A stretch of DNA of 64,000 nucleotides from Micromonospora sp. PLK6-60 (GCF_019890675.1 NZ_JAIOAA010000020.1:35970-99969); one strand, 5' to 3'; shown: positions 50,610-57,959, counted from the first letter of the stretch. The notes: a model not told the origin generated them from the sequence alone. Numbers and translations: made by a program.

Positions 50610-50893
50610 GCTTCCTGGTCGAGGAGAACCCCGCCAAGCACCGGTTCGAGATCCTGGTCGACGATGCCCTGGCCGGGTTCACCGCCTACCTTCCCCGGGG
50701 CGAGGTGCTGATCTTCACGCACACCGAGGTGGACGCGAAGTTCCGGAACATGGGGGTCGGCGCGGCGCTGATCCGCGGCACGCTGGACCAGATCCGGGCC
50801 CGCGGCGGCCGGGTGGTCCCCCGGTGCCCGTTCATGGCCAGCTTCATCGAGCGCCACCCGGACTACGCCGACCTGGTCGTCCCGGCCGCCTGA
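50606..50893 (+). CDS. Small GNAT-type N-acetyltransferase (YjdJ/GTL1-like)
   Basis: A 95-residue minimal GNAT domain. Acetyl-CoA binding features appear in FTHTEVDAKFRNMGVGAALI and RGTLDQIRARGGRVVPRCPF, ending with FIERHPDYADLV, a classic end of this family. Its members acetylate unknown small targets. Translational coupling (GTGA overlap) with the PLP enzyme suggests a shared pathway. Confidence 0.88.
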   Translation: MSFLVEENPAKHRFEILVDDALAGFTAYLPRGEVLIFTHTEVDAKFRNMGVGAALIRGTLDQIRARGGRVVPRCPFMASFIERHPDYADLVVPAA

Positions 50894-50925
50894 CGGCCTC
50901 CGCGGTCCGGGCCGGGCTCAAGGGG

Positions 50926-51036
50926 CGCGGTGCGGCGTTCGGCGGCGACCCCGGTCACCGACTGAGGGACGCGGTGCGGCGTTCGGCGGCGGCTCGGTCA
51001 CCGGCTCAGGGCGCGGTGAGGCGTTCGGCGGCGGCC
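50926..51036. repeat. Tandem copies of the glycosidase gene's 3' end
   Basis: The block CGCGGTGCGGCGTTCGGCGG occurs at 50926 and 50970, and as CGCGGTGAGGCGTTCGGCGG at 51012. The periods are 44 and 42. The third copy is the real end of the family 3 glycosidase gene (codons for AAERLTAP). The first two lie beyond its stop. The array fills the gap between the convergent GNAT and glycosidase genes. Confidence 0.8.
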
Positions 51037-52499
51037 CGGGCGCCGGCCCGGGTCGCGCCGTGCGTGGCGACGTGCACCGCGCCGGTGACCAGGTGCGGGA
51101 CGCCCAGCTCGACCACCACCGCGTCGGGCCGGACGGCCAGCGCCCGGCCCACGGCCGCCCGCATCCAGTCGTGCCGGTGCAGGTCGCGGACCACCAGCAC
51201 CAGCGGGCGGCCGGCGGCGCCGGCGGTCGGGTCGGCGGGCGTGTCGTCGTGGGCGTACCGGGCCGTGGTGGTGCCGGGCAGCAGCTCGGCGAGCGGGGCG
51301 GCGACGCCCCACGGGGTCTGCGGACCGATCGCGATGTTGTGCGGCGGGACGAACTCCACCACGTGCGGCGGCCGGGTCAGCGGCAGCGCGTCGGCGCCCT
51401 CCGGTGCGACCGTCACCCGGACCGCCCGGCGGGCCGCCACCAGTCCGATCGCCGGCTCGGCCGAGCCATCGACGCGGGCCGAGCCGTCGGCGCGGGCGGC
51501 CACCGTCCAGGCGGCGAGCTGGCCGACCCGCTTGGCGGCCTCGGCCAGCCGCTCCTCGGGCAGCTCACCGGCGCGTACCGCGGTCACCAGGGCGTCCCGC
51601 AGCGCGCGGACGGTCTCCTCGTCGGCGTGCTCGCCGCCCACGCAGATCGCGTCCGCCCCGGCGGCGAGGGCGCGCACGGCCGCGCCGGTCAGGCCGTACC
51701 GGTCGGCCACCGCGCGCATCTCCACCGCGTCGGTCACCACCACGCCCTGGAAGCCGAGCTCCTCGCGGAGCAGCCCGCCGAGCACGTACGGGCTGAGGGT
51801 GGCCGGCAGCGCGGGGTCCAGCGCCGGCACCAGCAGGTGGCCGGTCATCACCGCCTGCACGCCGGCCGCCACCGCGGCCCGGAACGGCACCAGCTCACCG
51901 GCGCGCAACTGTTCACCGGTGGCCTCGATGACGGGCAGGTCGTGGTGCGAGTCGACCCGGGTGTCGCCGTGTCCGGGGAAGTGTTTGGCGCAGGCGGCCA
52001 CCCCGCCGGCCTGCAGGCCGCGGACCCAGGCGGCGGTGTGCCGGGCCACCAGGGCCGGGTCGGCCCCGAAGGAGCGCACCCCGATCACCGGGTTGTCCGG
52101 GTTGGAGTTGACGTCGGCGTCCGGGGCGTAGTTCAGGGTGACGCCGGCGGCGGCGAGGTCGGCGCCGAGGTCGCGGGCCACCGCCTCGGTCAGCGCCGGA
52201 TCGTCCACCGCGCCGAGGGCCAGGTTGCCCGGGCGGGAGCTGCCCCGGGCCGACTCGATCCGGGTGACGTCCCCGGCCTCCTCGTCGATGGCCACGATCA
52301 CGTCGGGACGTTCGGCGCGCAGCGCGGCGGTCAGCGCGGCGAGCTGTGCCGGGTCGACCACGTTGCGGGCGAAGAGCACCACCGCGCCGAGCCCGTCGGC
52401 GAGCCAGCGCCGGACCCAGGGCGGCGGGGTGGTGCCGACGAACCCGGGTTGCAGGACGGTGGCGGCCAGCCGGGCCAGCTCGCGTTCCGGGAAGCTCAC
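51006..52499 (-). CDS. Glycoside hydrolase family 3 (beta-N-acetylhexosaminidase-like)
   Basis: A 497-residue GH3 enzyme. The substrate-recognition motif KHFPGHGDTRVDSHHDLPV is complete, with the catalytic His/Asp pair of NagZ-type enzymes. The nucleophile aspartate is in GVVVTDAVEMRAVADRYG. The first ~340 residues are the TIM barrel; a C-terminal alpha/beta domain of about 130 residues follows, which short NagZ proteins lack. Removal of N-acetylglucosamine from peptidoglycan fragments or chito-oligosaccharides is likely. No signal peptide is seen, so it should act in the cytoplasm. The GTG at 52499 gives the natural start. Confidence 0.88.
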   Translation of the reverse strand: MSFPERELARLAATVLQPGFVGTTPPPWVRRWLADGLGAVVLFARNVVDPAQLAALTAALRAERPDVIVAIDEEAGDVTRIESARGSSRPGNLALGAVDDPALTEAVARDLGADLAAAGVTLNYAPDADVNSNPDNPVIGVRSFGADPALVARHTAAWVRGLQAGGVAACAKHFPGHGDTRVDSHHDLPVIEATGEQLRAGELVPFRAAVAAGVQAVMTGHLLVPALDPALPATLSPYVLGGLLREELGFQGVVVTDAVEMRAVADRYGLTGAAVRALAAGADAICVGGEHADEETVRALRDALVTAVRAGELPEERLAEAAKRVGQLAAWTVAARADGSARVDGSAEPAIGLVAARRAVRVTVAPEGADALPLTRPPHVVEFVPPHNIAIGPQTPWGVAAPLAELLPGTTTARYAHDDTPADPTAGAAGRPLVLVVRDLHRHDWMRAAVGRALAVRPDAVVVELGVPHLVTGAVHVATHGATRAGARAAAERLTAP

Positions 52500-52631
52500 G
52501 CCGTCCCCGTCCCCGCGTACCGAGCGGTCACCGCATCGTCCATCGCCCACCGTCCCCGTACGCTCGCCGGCCACCGTCCGTCACCCGCCGGTGGCGGGCA
52601 CGTGCCTGCCATGGTCACACCCGGGCCGGCT

Positions 52632-52654
52632 AACAGTCAAGAAACCTTACTGTT
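52632..52654. promoter_or_regulatory. AACAGT/ACTGTT inverted repeat upstream of the glycosidase gene
   Basis: AACAGT (52632-52637) and ACTGTT (52649-52654) are separated by 11 bases including AAGAAACCTT. The stretch is AT-rich against its background and lies between the divergent glycosidase gene and a small membrane reading frame. It may be an operator for sugar-dependent control; no regulator gene is adjacent. Confidence 0.35.
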
Positions 52655-52687
52655 TCGTCGGCAGGGCCGGCGTGAAAGAGTGCGGGC

Positions 52688-52810
52688 ATGGCATCCCCGC
52701 TGCTCGCCGACGCCACCAGCGCAGCCGACATCCCCGGCGTACGCCTGCTCGGCCTGGTGGTGGGCGGCCTGTTCCTGCTGATCGCCATCCGGGCGATGTT
52801 CAAGCGCTGA
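52688..52810 (+). CDS. Small 40-residue single-helix membrane protein
   Basis: This short frame reads MASPLLADATSAADIPGVRL, then LGLVVGGLFLLIAIRAMFKR and a stop. The second half is a strong membrane helix with a basic end, so an inside-C topology is likely. A weak purine-rich stretch (GAAAGAG) lies upstream. It is too short for family recognition, but the clean signal of one helix with KR at the end is not what random GC-rich DNA gives. Function is unknown. Confidence 0.5.
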   Translation: MASPLLADATSAADIPGVRLLGLVVGGLFLLIAIRAMFKR

Positions 52811-52890
52811 TCCCCGGCGGCGGTTCGAGCCGACCCGACGGGGTACCGCCCTTCGGGTCCGGCACGCGGACGCGACGAGGGGAACATGAG

Positions 52891-53841
52891 ATGAGGATCG
52901 GCTACTTCCTGTCCAGCGAGGAGTACACCCCGGCGGAGCTGCTGGCGCAGGCCCGTGGCGCCGAACAGGCCGGGTTCGAGGCACTGTGGATCTCCGACCA
53001 CTACCACCCCTGGGTGGACGCCCAGGGCCAGAGCCCCTTCGTCTGGTCCACCATCGGGGCGCTGAGCCAGGTCTGCACGCTGCCGGTGACCACCGCGGTG
53101 ACCTGCCCGACGGTCCGCATCCACCCGGCGGTGCTGGCCCAGGCGGCGGCGACCAGCGCGGTCCTGCACTCCGGGCGGTTCGTGCTCGGCGTCGGCTCGG
53201 GCGAGGCGCTCAACGAGCACATCTTCGGCGACGCCTGGCCGCAGGCCGACGTGCGGCTGCAGATGCTGGAGGAGGCGGTCGAGGTGATGCGCGAGCTGTG
53301 GGCGGGGGGCTTCGTCAACCACCGCGGCCGGCACTACACCGTCGACCACGCCCGGCTCTACACGCTGCCGGAGACCCCGCCGAAGGTGTACGTCTCCGGC
53401 TTCGGGCCGAAGGCGATCGACCTGGCCGCCCGGATCGGCGACGGCTACGTCAGCACCATGCCCGACGGTGACATGGTGCGCCGCTTCCGGGACAACGGCG
53501 GCGGCGACAAGCCGTGCCAGGCCGGCTTCAAGGCGGCGTACGCCGACAGCGAGGAGGAGGGCGTGCGGATCGCGTACGAGAAGTGGCCCAACGCCGGGGT
53601 GCCGGGCGAGCTGTCCCAGGTGCTCCCCTCGCCGCGCCACTTCGAGCAGGCCGCGCAGCTGGTGCGGCCGGAGATGATGAAGGAGTCCTTCGTCTGCGGC
53701 AACAGCGCCGACGCGCACCTGGAGATGATCGACAAGTACGCCAAGGCCGGCTTCGACGAGGTGTACGTGGCCAACACCGGCCCGAACTGGGCCGGCCTGT
53801 TCGACCTCTACCGCCGCGAGGTGCTCCCCCACCTCCGCTGA
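52891..53841 (+). CDS. F420-dependent LLM-class oxidoreductase (TIGR03557-like)
   Basis: A 316-residue luciferase-like TIM barrel. The start MRIGYFLSSEEYTPAELLAQ and WISDHYHPWVDAQGQSPFVW are typical of the F420-dependent glucose-6-phosphate dehydrogenase/TIGR03557 group. RFVLGVGSGEALNEHIFGDA and YVANTGPNWAGLFDLYRREV also fit. Such enzymes use coenzyme F420, made by actinobacteria; the substrate is unknown. The ATG at 52891 follows GAGGGGAAC. A dispersed repeat begins 4 bases past its stop. Confidence 0.88.
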   Translation: MRIGYFLSSEEYTPAELLAQARGAEQAGFEALWISDHYHPWVDAQGQSPFVWSTIGALSQVCTLPVTTAVTCPTVRIHPAVLAQAAATSAVLHSGRFVLGVGSGEALNEHIFGDAWPQADVRLQMLEEAVEVMRELWAGGFVNHRGRHYTVDHARLYTLPETPPKVYVSGFGPKAIDLAARIGDGYVSTMPDGDMVRRFRDNGGGDKPCQAGFKAAYADSEEEGVRIAYEKWPNAGVPGELSQVLPSPRHFEQAAQLVRPEMMKESFVCGNSADAHLEMIDKYAKAGFDEVYVANTGPNWAGLFDLYRREVLPHLR

Positions 53842-53844
53842 CGG

Positions 53845-53901
53845 TGCAAGGAAGGGCACCTTGTTAACGCATTCGGTAGCGGAAGGGCCCCCTGTTAACA
53901 C
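53845..53901 (+). repeat. Dispersed twin-GTTAAC repeat, copy D
   Basis: The copy starts TGCAAGGAAGGGCACCTTGT, has GTTAACGCATTCGGTAGCGG in the middle and ends CCCCCTGTTAACACG. It lies between the converging oxidoreductase and TetR genes. The TetR gene's TAA stop (53895-53897) lies in its second GTTAAC. Confidence 0.9.
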
Positions 53902-54656
53902 GTGGCGCCGCCCGGCCCGGCGACCGGCAGGCCGGCGGGTGGCGGGCCGGGCAGGCCGGCGGGTGGCGGGCCGGGCAGGCCGGCGGCCGGCGGGCCGGGC
54001 AGGCCGGCGGCCGGCGGGCCGGGCAGGACGCCGTGCAGCAGCGTGGCGACCAGCGCGTCCACCAGCTCGGGGGCGGGCTCCGGCGGCGCGCCGGCCGGGT
54101 CGAGCAGCCGGCCCAGGATCAGGTCGTGGCAGACCCCGACGACCAGCGTGGCGACGGCCTCCGGACTGGCCGTGGCTGCCATCCGGCCGAGCGCCCGTTC
54201 CGCGCGGACGTAGTCGGCCAGTTCCTCGCGCAGCCACTGCCCGCCCCCGAGCGGAGTGGGCAGGTCACCGAGGCGGGCCAGCAACTTCGGCTGGGTGGGC
54301 AGGCCGGCGAACGCCGGCAGGATCGCCGCGTGCAGCGCCAGCGCGCGATCGACGTACGCCCGCAGGTTCGCCTCGACGGTCCGCTCCCCCGCCCGCGGCG
54401 GCGCGTCCTGCTGCCCCGCCTCGACGGCCCGCAGGTGCGCGTCCAACGCGTACGCGAGCAGCTCCTCCTTGTCGGCGAAGTGGTTGTAGAGCACGCCGTC
54501 GGCCACGCCGGCCTCCCGGGCGATGTCGCGGACGGTGAGCCCGGCGGTGCCGCGTTGCGCGACGAGCCGGCCGGCGGCGGCGATCAGGTGCGCCCGCAGG
54601 CTCTGCTCGCCGCCACCGCGCAGCGCGGCCGCTCTTCTCGGGGACATCATCGGCAT
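53895..54656 (-). CDS. TetR family regulator with Pro/Ala/Gly repeat tail
   Basis: A 253-residue TetR protein. The helix-turn-helix includes LVAQRGTAGLTVRDIAREAG and VADGVLYNHFADKEELLAYA. The ligand domain ends near residue 205 with LVDALVATLLHGVL. A tail made of LPGPPAAG and LPGPPPAG units (encoded by four 24-bp repeats) follows, and the stop codon is inside a dispersed repeat. The start may be 54656 or 54650. A TetR-like operator upstream of the neighbouring methyltransferase gene (55591-55620) is a candidate target. Confidence 0.83.
   Translation of the reverse strand: MPMMSPRRAAALRGGGEQSLRAHLIAAAGRLVAQRGTAGLTVRDIAREAGVADGVLYNHFADKEELLAYALDAHLRAVEAGQQDAPPRAGERTVEANLRAYVDRALALHAAILPAFAGLPTQPKLLARLGDLPTPLGGGQWLREELADYVRAERALGRMAATASPEAVATLVVGVCHDLILGRLLDPAGAPPEPAPELVDALVATLLHGVLPGPPAAGLPGPPAAGLPGPPPAGLPGPPPAGLPVAGPGGATC
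53927..54022. repeat. Four 24-bp tandem repeats in the TetR gene 3' end
   Basis: Units start GCAGGCCGGCGG at 53927, 53951, 53975 and 53999. The first two share one sequence and the last two share another that differs by TG to CC. Each unit encodes eight residues (LPGPPAAG or LPGPPPAG) on the minus strand, so copy-number change keeps the frame. Confidence 0.9.
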
Positions 54657-54700
54657 CCTAGGCAAGGCTGTTCGCCGGAGGATCCGTCCACCGGCCAGCG

Positions 54701-54757
54701 GTGTTAACAAGGGGCCCCTGCTCTACCGGAGGCGTTAACAAGGGGCCCCTCCTTGCA
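54701..54757 (-). repeat. Dispersed twin-GTTAAC repeat, copy E
   Basis: On the minus strand it begins TGCAAGGAGGGGCCCCTTGT, contains GTTAACGCCTCCGGTAGAGC and ends with GGGGCCCCTTGTTAACAC. The end of the methyltransferase gene lies within it: codons for Q-G-G-A-P-C and the TAA stop (54735-54737) are repeat sequence. The middle (CCTCCGGTAGAG) matches copy A rather than copies B and C, so two subtypes exist. Confidence 0.9.
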
Positions 54758-55577
54758 TCCGGGCGGTTACCAGCCAGGCTGTGGCGCGCAGGCGTACGGC
54801 GTCGGGGTGCTGGTAGGGCCGGAGGGCTTCGACCAGCGCGGCGCGGGCCCGGGCCGCGGTGGCCGGGTCGACCCGGTCGAGTTGGTGGCGGATCGGGCCC
54901 CAGCCGGCCAGGAAGCGGCCGGCGTCCACCGCGTCCCGGCCCCAGTGCGCCACCGCCTGCACCGGGACGCACTCGATGCCGGTGAAGCCGGCGGCGGTGA
55001 GCACCCGCGCGACGACCGCCGGATCGGCCAGCGAGAGCGGCTCGGCGGCGCCGGTCCCGTCGGTGCCCGACGGCGGCAGCTGCGCGGCGAGGGCGCCGAG
55101 CACCGCGCCGAGGTCCCCGCGGTGGAAGTCGTCGAGGCAGACGAACGCGAGCCGGCCGCCCGGCCGCAGCGCCCGACCGATGTTGCCGAAGGCGGCGACC
55201 GGATCGGCGAAGAACATCACCCCGAAGCGGCTCAGCGCGACGTCGTAGGCGGCGGCCGGGAACGGGTGCACCTGGGCGTCGGCCCGGACGAACTCCACAG
55301 TCGACACGCCCTCCTCGACCGCCGTGGCCCGGGCCCGGTCGAGCATCGGCGCGGAGAGGTCGACGCCGACGGCGTGGCCGGCCCGGGCGGCCAGCCGGGT
55401 CAGCTGGCCGGTGCCGCAGCCGACGTCGAGCACCCGGTCGCCGGGGCGTACGGCGGCGAGCAGGAGCTCGTTGAACCCGGCGTTGACCGCGTCGTAGCGG
55501 TCCTGGTGGTCGGCCCAGTGCCGCCCCTCGTAGCCGTTCCACGCCTCGGCCTGGTGGGCGTTGACCAGCGTCTCCAT
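54735..55577 (-). CDS. Class I SAM-dependent methyltransferase
   Basis: A 280-residue methyltransferase. The SAM loop VLDVGCGTGQLTRLAARAGH is followed by GVDLSAPMLDRARATA and a post-loop segment DVALSRFGVMFFADPVAAF. The fold resembles UbiE/Methyltransf_11 enzymes; the substrate is not evident. The ATG at 55577 has GGAGGG 6 bases upstream; a GTG at 55616 would run through the operator region. The last seven codons (MQGGAPC) and the stop come from a dispersed repeat, which has probably replaced the original C-terminus. Confidence 0.85.
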   Translation of the reverse strand: METLVNAHQAEAWNGYEGRHWADHQDRYDAVNAGFNELLLAAVRPGDRVLDVGCGTGQLTRLAARAGHAVGVDLSAPMLDRARATAVEEGVSTVEFVRADAQVHPFPAAAYDVALSRFGVMFFADPVAAFGNIGRALRPGGRLAFVCLDDFHRGDLGAVLGALAAQLPPSGTDGTGAAEPLSLADPAVVARVLTAAGFTGIECVPVQAVAHWGRDAVDAGRFLAGWGPIRHQLDRVDPATAARARAALVEALRPYQHPDAVRLRATAWLVTARMQGGAPC

Positions 55578-55590
55578 GCGACCCTCCGTG

Positions 55591-55620
55591 ATGAACGCTT
55601 GTTCATGAACGCTCACTCAT
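55591..55620. promoter_or_regulatory. Putative operator between methyltransferase and recQ
   Basis: The stretch ATGAACGCTTGTTCATGAAC (55591-55610) continues with GCTCACTCAT. It holds the perfect dyad GTTCATGAAC (55601-55610) and TGAAC-GCTT-GTTCA (55592-55605). Repeated TGAACG/GTTCA half-sites are typical of TetR operators. It lies in the divergent gap between the methyltransferase and recQ genes; the TetR gene at 53895-54656 is the nearest candidate regulator. Confidence 0.55.
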
Positions 55621-55690
55621 AATGCCCCCGCGAATCGCCGCGGTCAATGCCGGTTTCGTCCGGTCGGCCCTCGGGTACCTGCGCCCACTG

Positions 55691-57322
55691 ATGAAGCTGT
55701 CCACGAACGCCACGACACTGCGCCGCGCCGCGAAGAACCTCTTCGGCTGGACCACGCTGCGGCCCAACCAGCTCGCCGCCATGCGGGCGGTGATGAAGCG
55801 ACGCGACGCGCTGGTGGTGCTGCCCACCGGCGCCGGCAAGTCGGCGATCTACCAGATCCCGGCCAGCCTGATCCCCGGACCCACGGTGGTCATCTCCCCG
55901 CTGCTCGCCCTCCAGCAGGACCAGATCGCCGCGCTCAACGAGCGGCAGCGTCCCGAGCTGCGGGCGGTGCGGATCAGTTCGGACGAGACCGCCGCGCAGC
56001 AGGCGCAGGCGATCGCCGAGATCCGCGACGGGCGGGCCGAGTTCCTCTTCATCACCCCGGAGGCGCTGAGCAATCCGGACCGGATGGCCGAGGTACGCGA
56101 GCTGAAGCCGGCGCTTGTCGCGATCGACGAGGCGCACTGCATCTCGGCCTGGGGGCACGACTTCCGGCCGGACTACCTGGCCCTCGGTCACCTCATCGAG
56201 GGCCTCGGCCGGCCGCCGGTGGTGGCGCTGACCGCGACCGCCTCACCGCCCGTACGCGACGACATCATCTCCCGGCTGCGGCTGCGCGACGCCGAGGTGG
56301 TGGTCTCCGGGCTGGACCGGCCCAACCTCTTCCTCGAGGTGGCATACTGCCCGACCGACGACTACCGGTGGCGCCGGCTGACCACGCTGCTGCGCGAGGA
56401 CGGGCGGCCGGGCATCATCTACGTGCCCACCCGGCGGGCCGCCGAGGAGCTGGCCGGCAAGCTCACCGACGCCGGCTTCCCGGCGCAGTTCTTCCACGGC
56501 GGCATGCCCACCGCGGCCCGCCACGAGCTGCACGAGGCGTTCCTCGCCGACCGCGTCCCGATCATGGTGGCCACCTCCGCGTTCGGCATGGGCATCGACA
56601 AGCCGAACATCGCCTGGGTGGTGCACATGGCCCTGCCCGACTCCCCGGACAGCTACTTCCAGGAGATCGGCCGGGCCGGACGCGACGGCGAGCAGGCCCG
56701 GGTGCTGCTGCTCTGGCGCGCCGAGGACGTCGGCCTGCAGCGCTACTTCTCCGGCGGGCTGCCCGACCAGCAGGAGCTCCAGGAGCTCGCGGCGGTGCTG
56801 CGCAAGCAGCCCCGGAACAAGAAGGAGCTGCGCGAGCTGACCGGGCTGGGCCCACGCAAGCTCGGCCAGTACCTGTCGCTGCTGGAGCAGGTGGGTGCCG
56901 CCGAGCCCCGCGCGAAGCAGCGCATCGGCGCCCCCCGGTACGCCCCGACGCCCGCCGACTCGGCGCGGGCGGCCCTGGCCGAGGCGGAGCGCCAGCAGGC
57001 GGTCACCCGGTCCCGTACGGACATGATGCGCGCCTTCGCCGAGACCACCGGCTGCCGCGGGCAGGCCCTGCTGGCCTACTTCGGTGAGCAGATGAGCCAG
57101 GTGTGCGGGCACTGCGACAACTGCCACGCCGGGACGAGCACCGCCGACGACGGCGCGGTCGGACCGTTCCCGGTGCACAGCCAGGTCCGGCACCCGGAGT
57201 GGGGTGCCGGCCTGGTGCTCAACTACGAGGAGGACCGGATGACGGTGCTCTTCGACGAGGTGGGCTACAAGACGCTGTCCGTGCGCGTGGTGTCCGAACA
57301 GGGCCTGCTGACGCTGGACTAG
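55691..57322 (+). CDS. recQ: RecQ-family ATP-dependent DNA helicase
   Basis: A 543-residue SF2 helicase. Motif I is VVLPTGAGKSAIYQIPA, motif II is AIDEAHCISAWGHDFRPDY, motif III is ALTATASPP and motif VI is YFQEIGRAGRDGEQARV. The zinc site has cysteines in TTGCRGQALLAYFGEQMSQ and VCGHCDNCH. Instead of an HRDC domain the C-terminus has a short beta domain (FPVHSQVRHPEWGAGLVLNY) like DUF3553. The ATG at 55691 is chosen because homologous sequence begins there; an ATG at 55622 would add 23 unconserved residues next to the operator. RecQ unwinds DNA with 3'-5' polarity for repair. Confidence 0.93.
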   Translation: MKLSTNATTLRRAAKNLFGWTTLRPNQLAAMRAVMKRRDALVVLPTGAGKSAIYQIPASLIPGPTVVISPLLALQQDQIAALNERQRPELRAVRISSDETAAQQAQAIAEIRDGRAEFLFITPEALSNPDRMAEVRELKPALVAIDEAHCISAWGHDFRPDYLALGHLIEGLGRPPVVALTATASPPVRDDIISRLRLRDAEVVVSGLDRPNLFLEVAYCPTDDYRWRRLTTLLREDGRPGIIYVPTRRAAEELAGKLTDAGFPAQFFHGGMPTAARHELHEAFLADRVPIMVATSAFGMGIDKPNIAWVVHMALPDSPDSYFQEIGRAGRDGEQARVLLLWRAEDVGLQRYFSGGLPDQQELQELAAVLRKQPRNKKELRELTGLGPRKLGQYLSLLEQVGAAEPRAKQRIGAPRYAPTPADSARAALAEAERQQAVTRSRTDMMRAFAETTGCRGQALLAYFGEQMSQVCGHCDNCHAGTSTADDGAVGPFPVHSQVRHPEWGAGLVLNYEEDRMTVLFDEVGYKTLSVRVVSEQGLLTLD

Positions 57323-57388
57323 CCTGAGCCGGGTCGGCCGTCCGGCCGGGCCAGCTGACCGTGACATCTGTGCTGAGGAGGCTTTGCC

Positions 57389-57892
57389 GTGATCGAGCAG
57401 CCGGCGTACACCGGGTTCGGCTTCTCCGACGAGGAGTGGGGGCTGCTGGTCGGCCTGCCGCAGGCGGTGGTGACCGCCGCGAGCGCCGCGGAATCCGACG
57501 GCACCCGCCGGACGATGGCCGAGAACGCCGCCGGGATGGAGACCATCTCCGCCGGCCGGGAGTCGGCCAGCCCGCTGGTCGCCGCGGTCGCCGGTGAGGT
57601 CATCTCCCGGGTCGGCGACCCGGAGGCGGGCGCGGAGCTGCCGGTGATCTCGCCGCCGGACCCGGCGGCCATGATCGACGACGTGTTGGCCCGGGCCGGC
57701 GAGGCCGCCGCCCTGTTGGCGGCGAAGGTGGACGAGGGCCAGGGCGGGGCGTACCGGCACTGGCTGGTGGAGATCGCCGAGCAGGTGGTCGGCGCGGCCT
57801 CGACCGGCGGCCTCCTCGGCATCGGTGGCGACGTGGTCAGCGACTCCGAGCGGCGGTTCCGCGACCGGCTCTCCCAGGTGCTCAACGACTGA
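57389..57892 (+). CDS. Hypothetical cytoplasmic protein downstream of recQ
   Basis: A 167-residue acidic protein. The N-terminal segment YTGFGFSDEEWGLLVGLPQA is followed by alanine-rich helices, and it ends ERRFRDRLSQVLND. No signal peptide or membrane helix is present. It may belong to an uncharacterised actinobacterial family; I do not recognise it firmly. The GTG start follows GAGGAGG. It lies 66 bases after recQ and ends before a very strong hairpin. Confidence 0.75.
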   Translation: MIEQPAYTGFGFSDEEWGLLVGLPQAVVTAASAAESDGTRRTMAENAAGMETISAGRESASPLVAAVAGEVISRVGDPEAGAELPVISPPDPAAMIDDVLARAGEAAALLAAKVDEGQGGAYRHWLVEIAEQVVGAASTGGLLGIGGDVVSDSERRFRDRLSQVLND

Positions 57893-57909
57893 TCCCACCG
57901 GGCGTTCAT

Positions 57910-57959
57910 CGCGCGTGATACCGCAGCGGCAGCACATGCCCGCTGCGGTATCACGCGCG
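57910..57959. terminator. Bidirectional terminator with 20-bp perfect stem
   Basis: CGCGCGTGATACCGCAGCGG (57910-57929) and its exact complement (57940-57959) enclose a 10-base loop. TTTCCC follows on the plus strand. The hypothetical gene and the MFS exporter gene converge on it. The stem is far longer than a terminator needs, so it may also be a dispersed palindrome. Confidence 0.8.
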
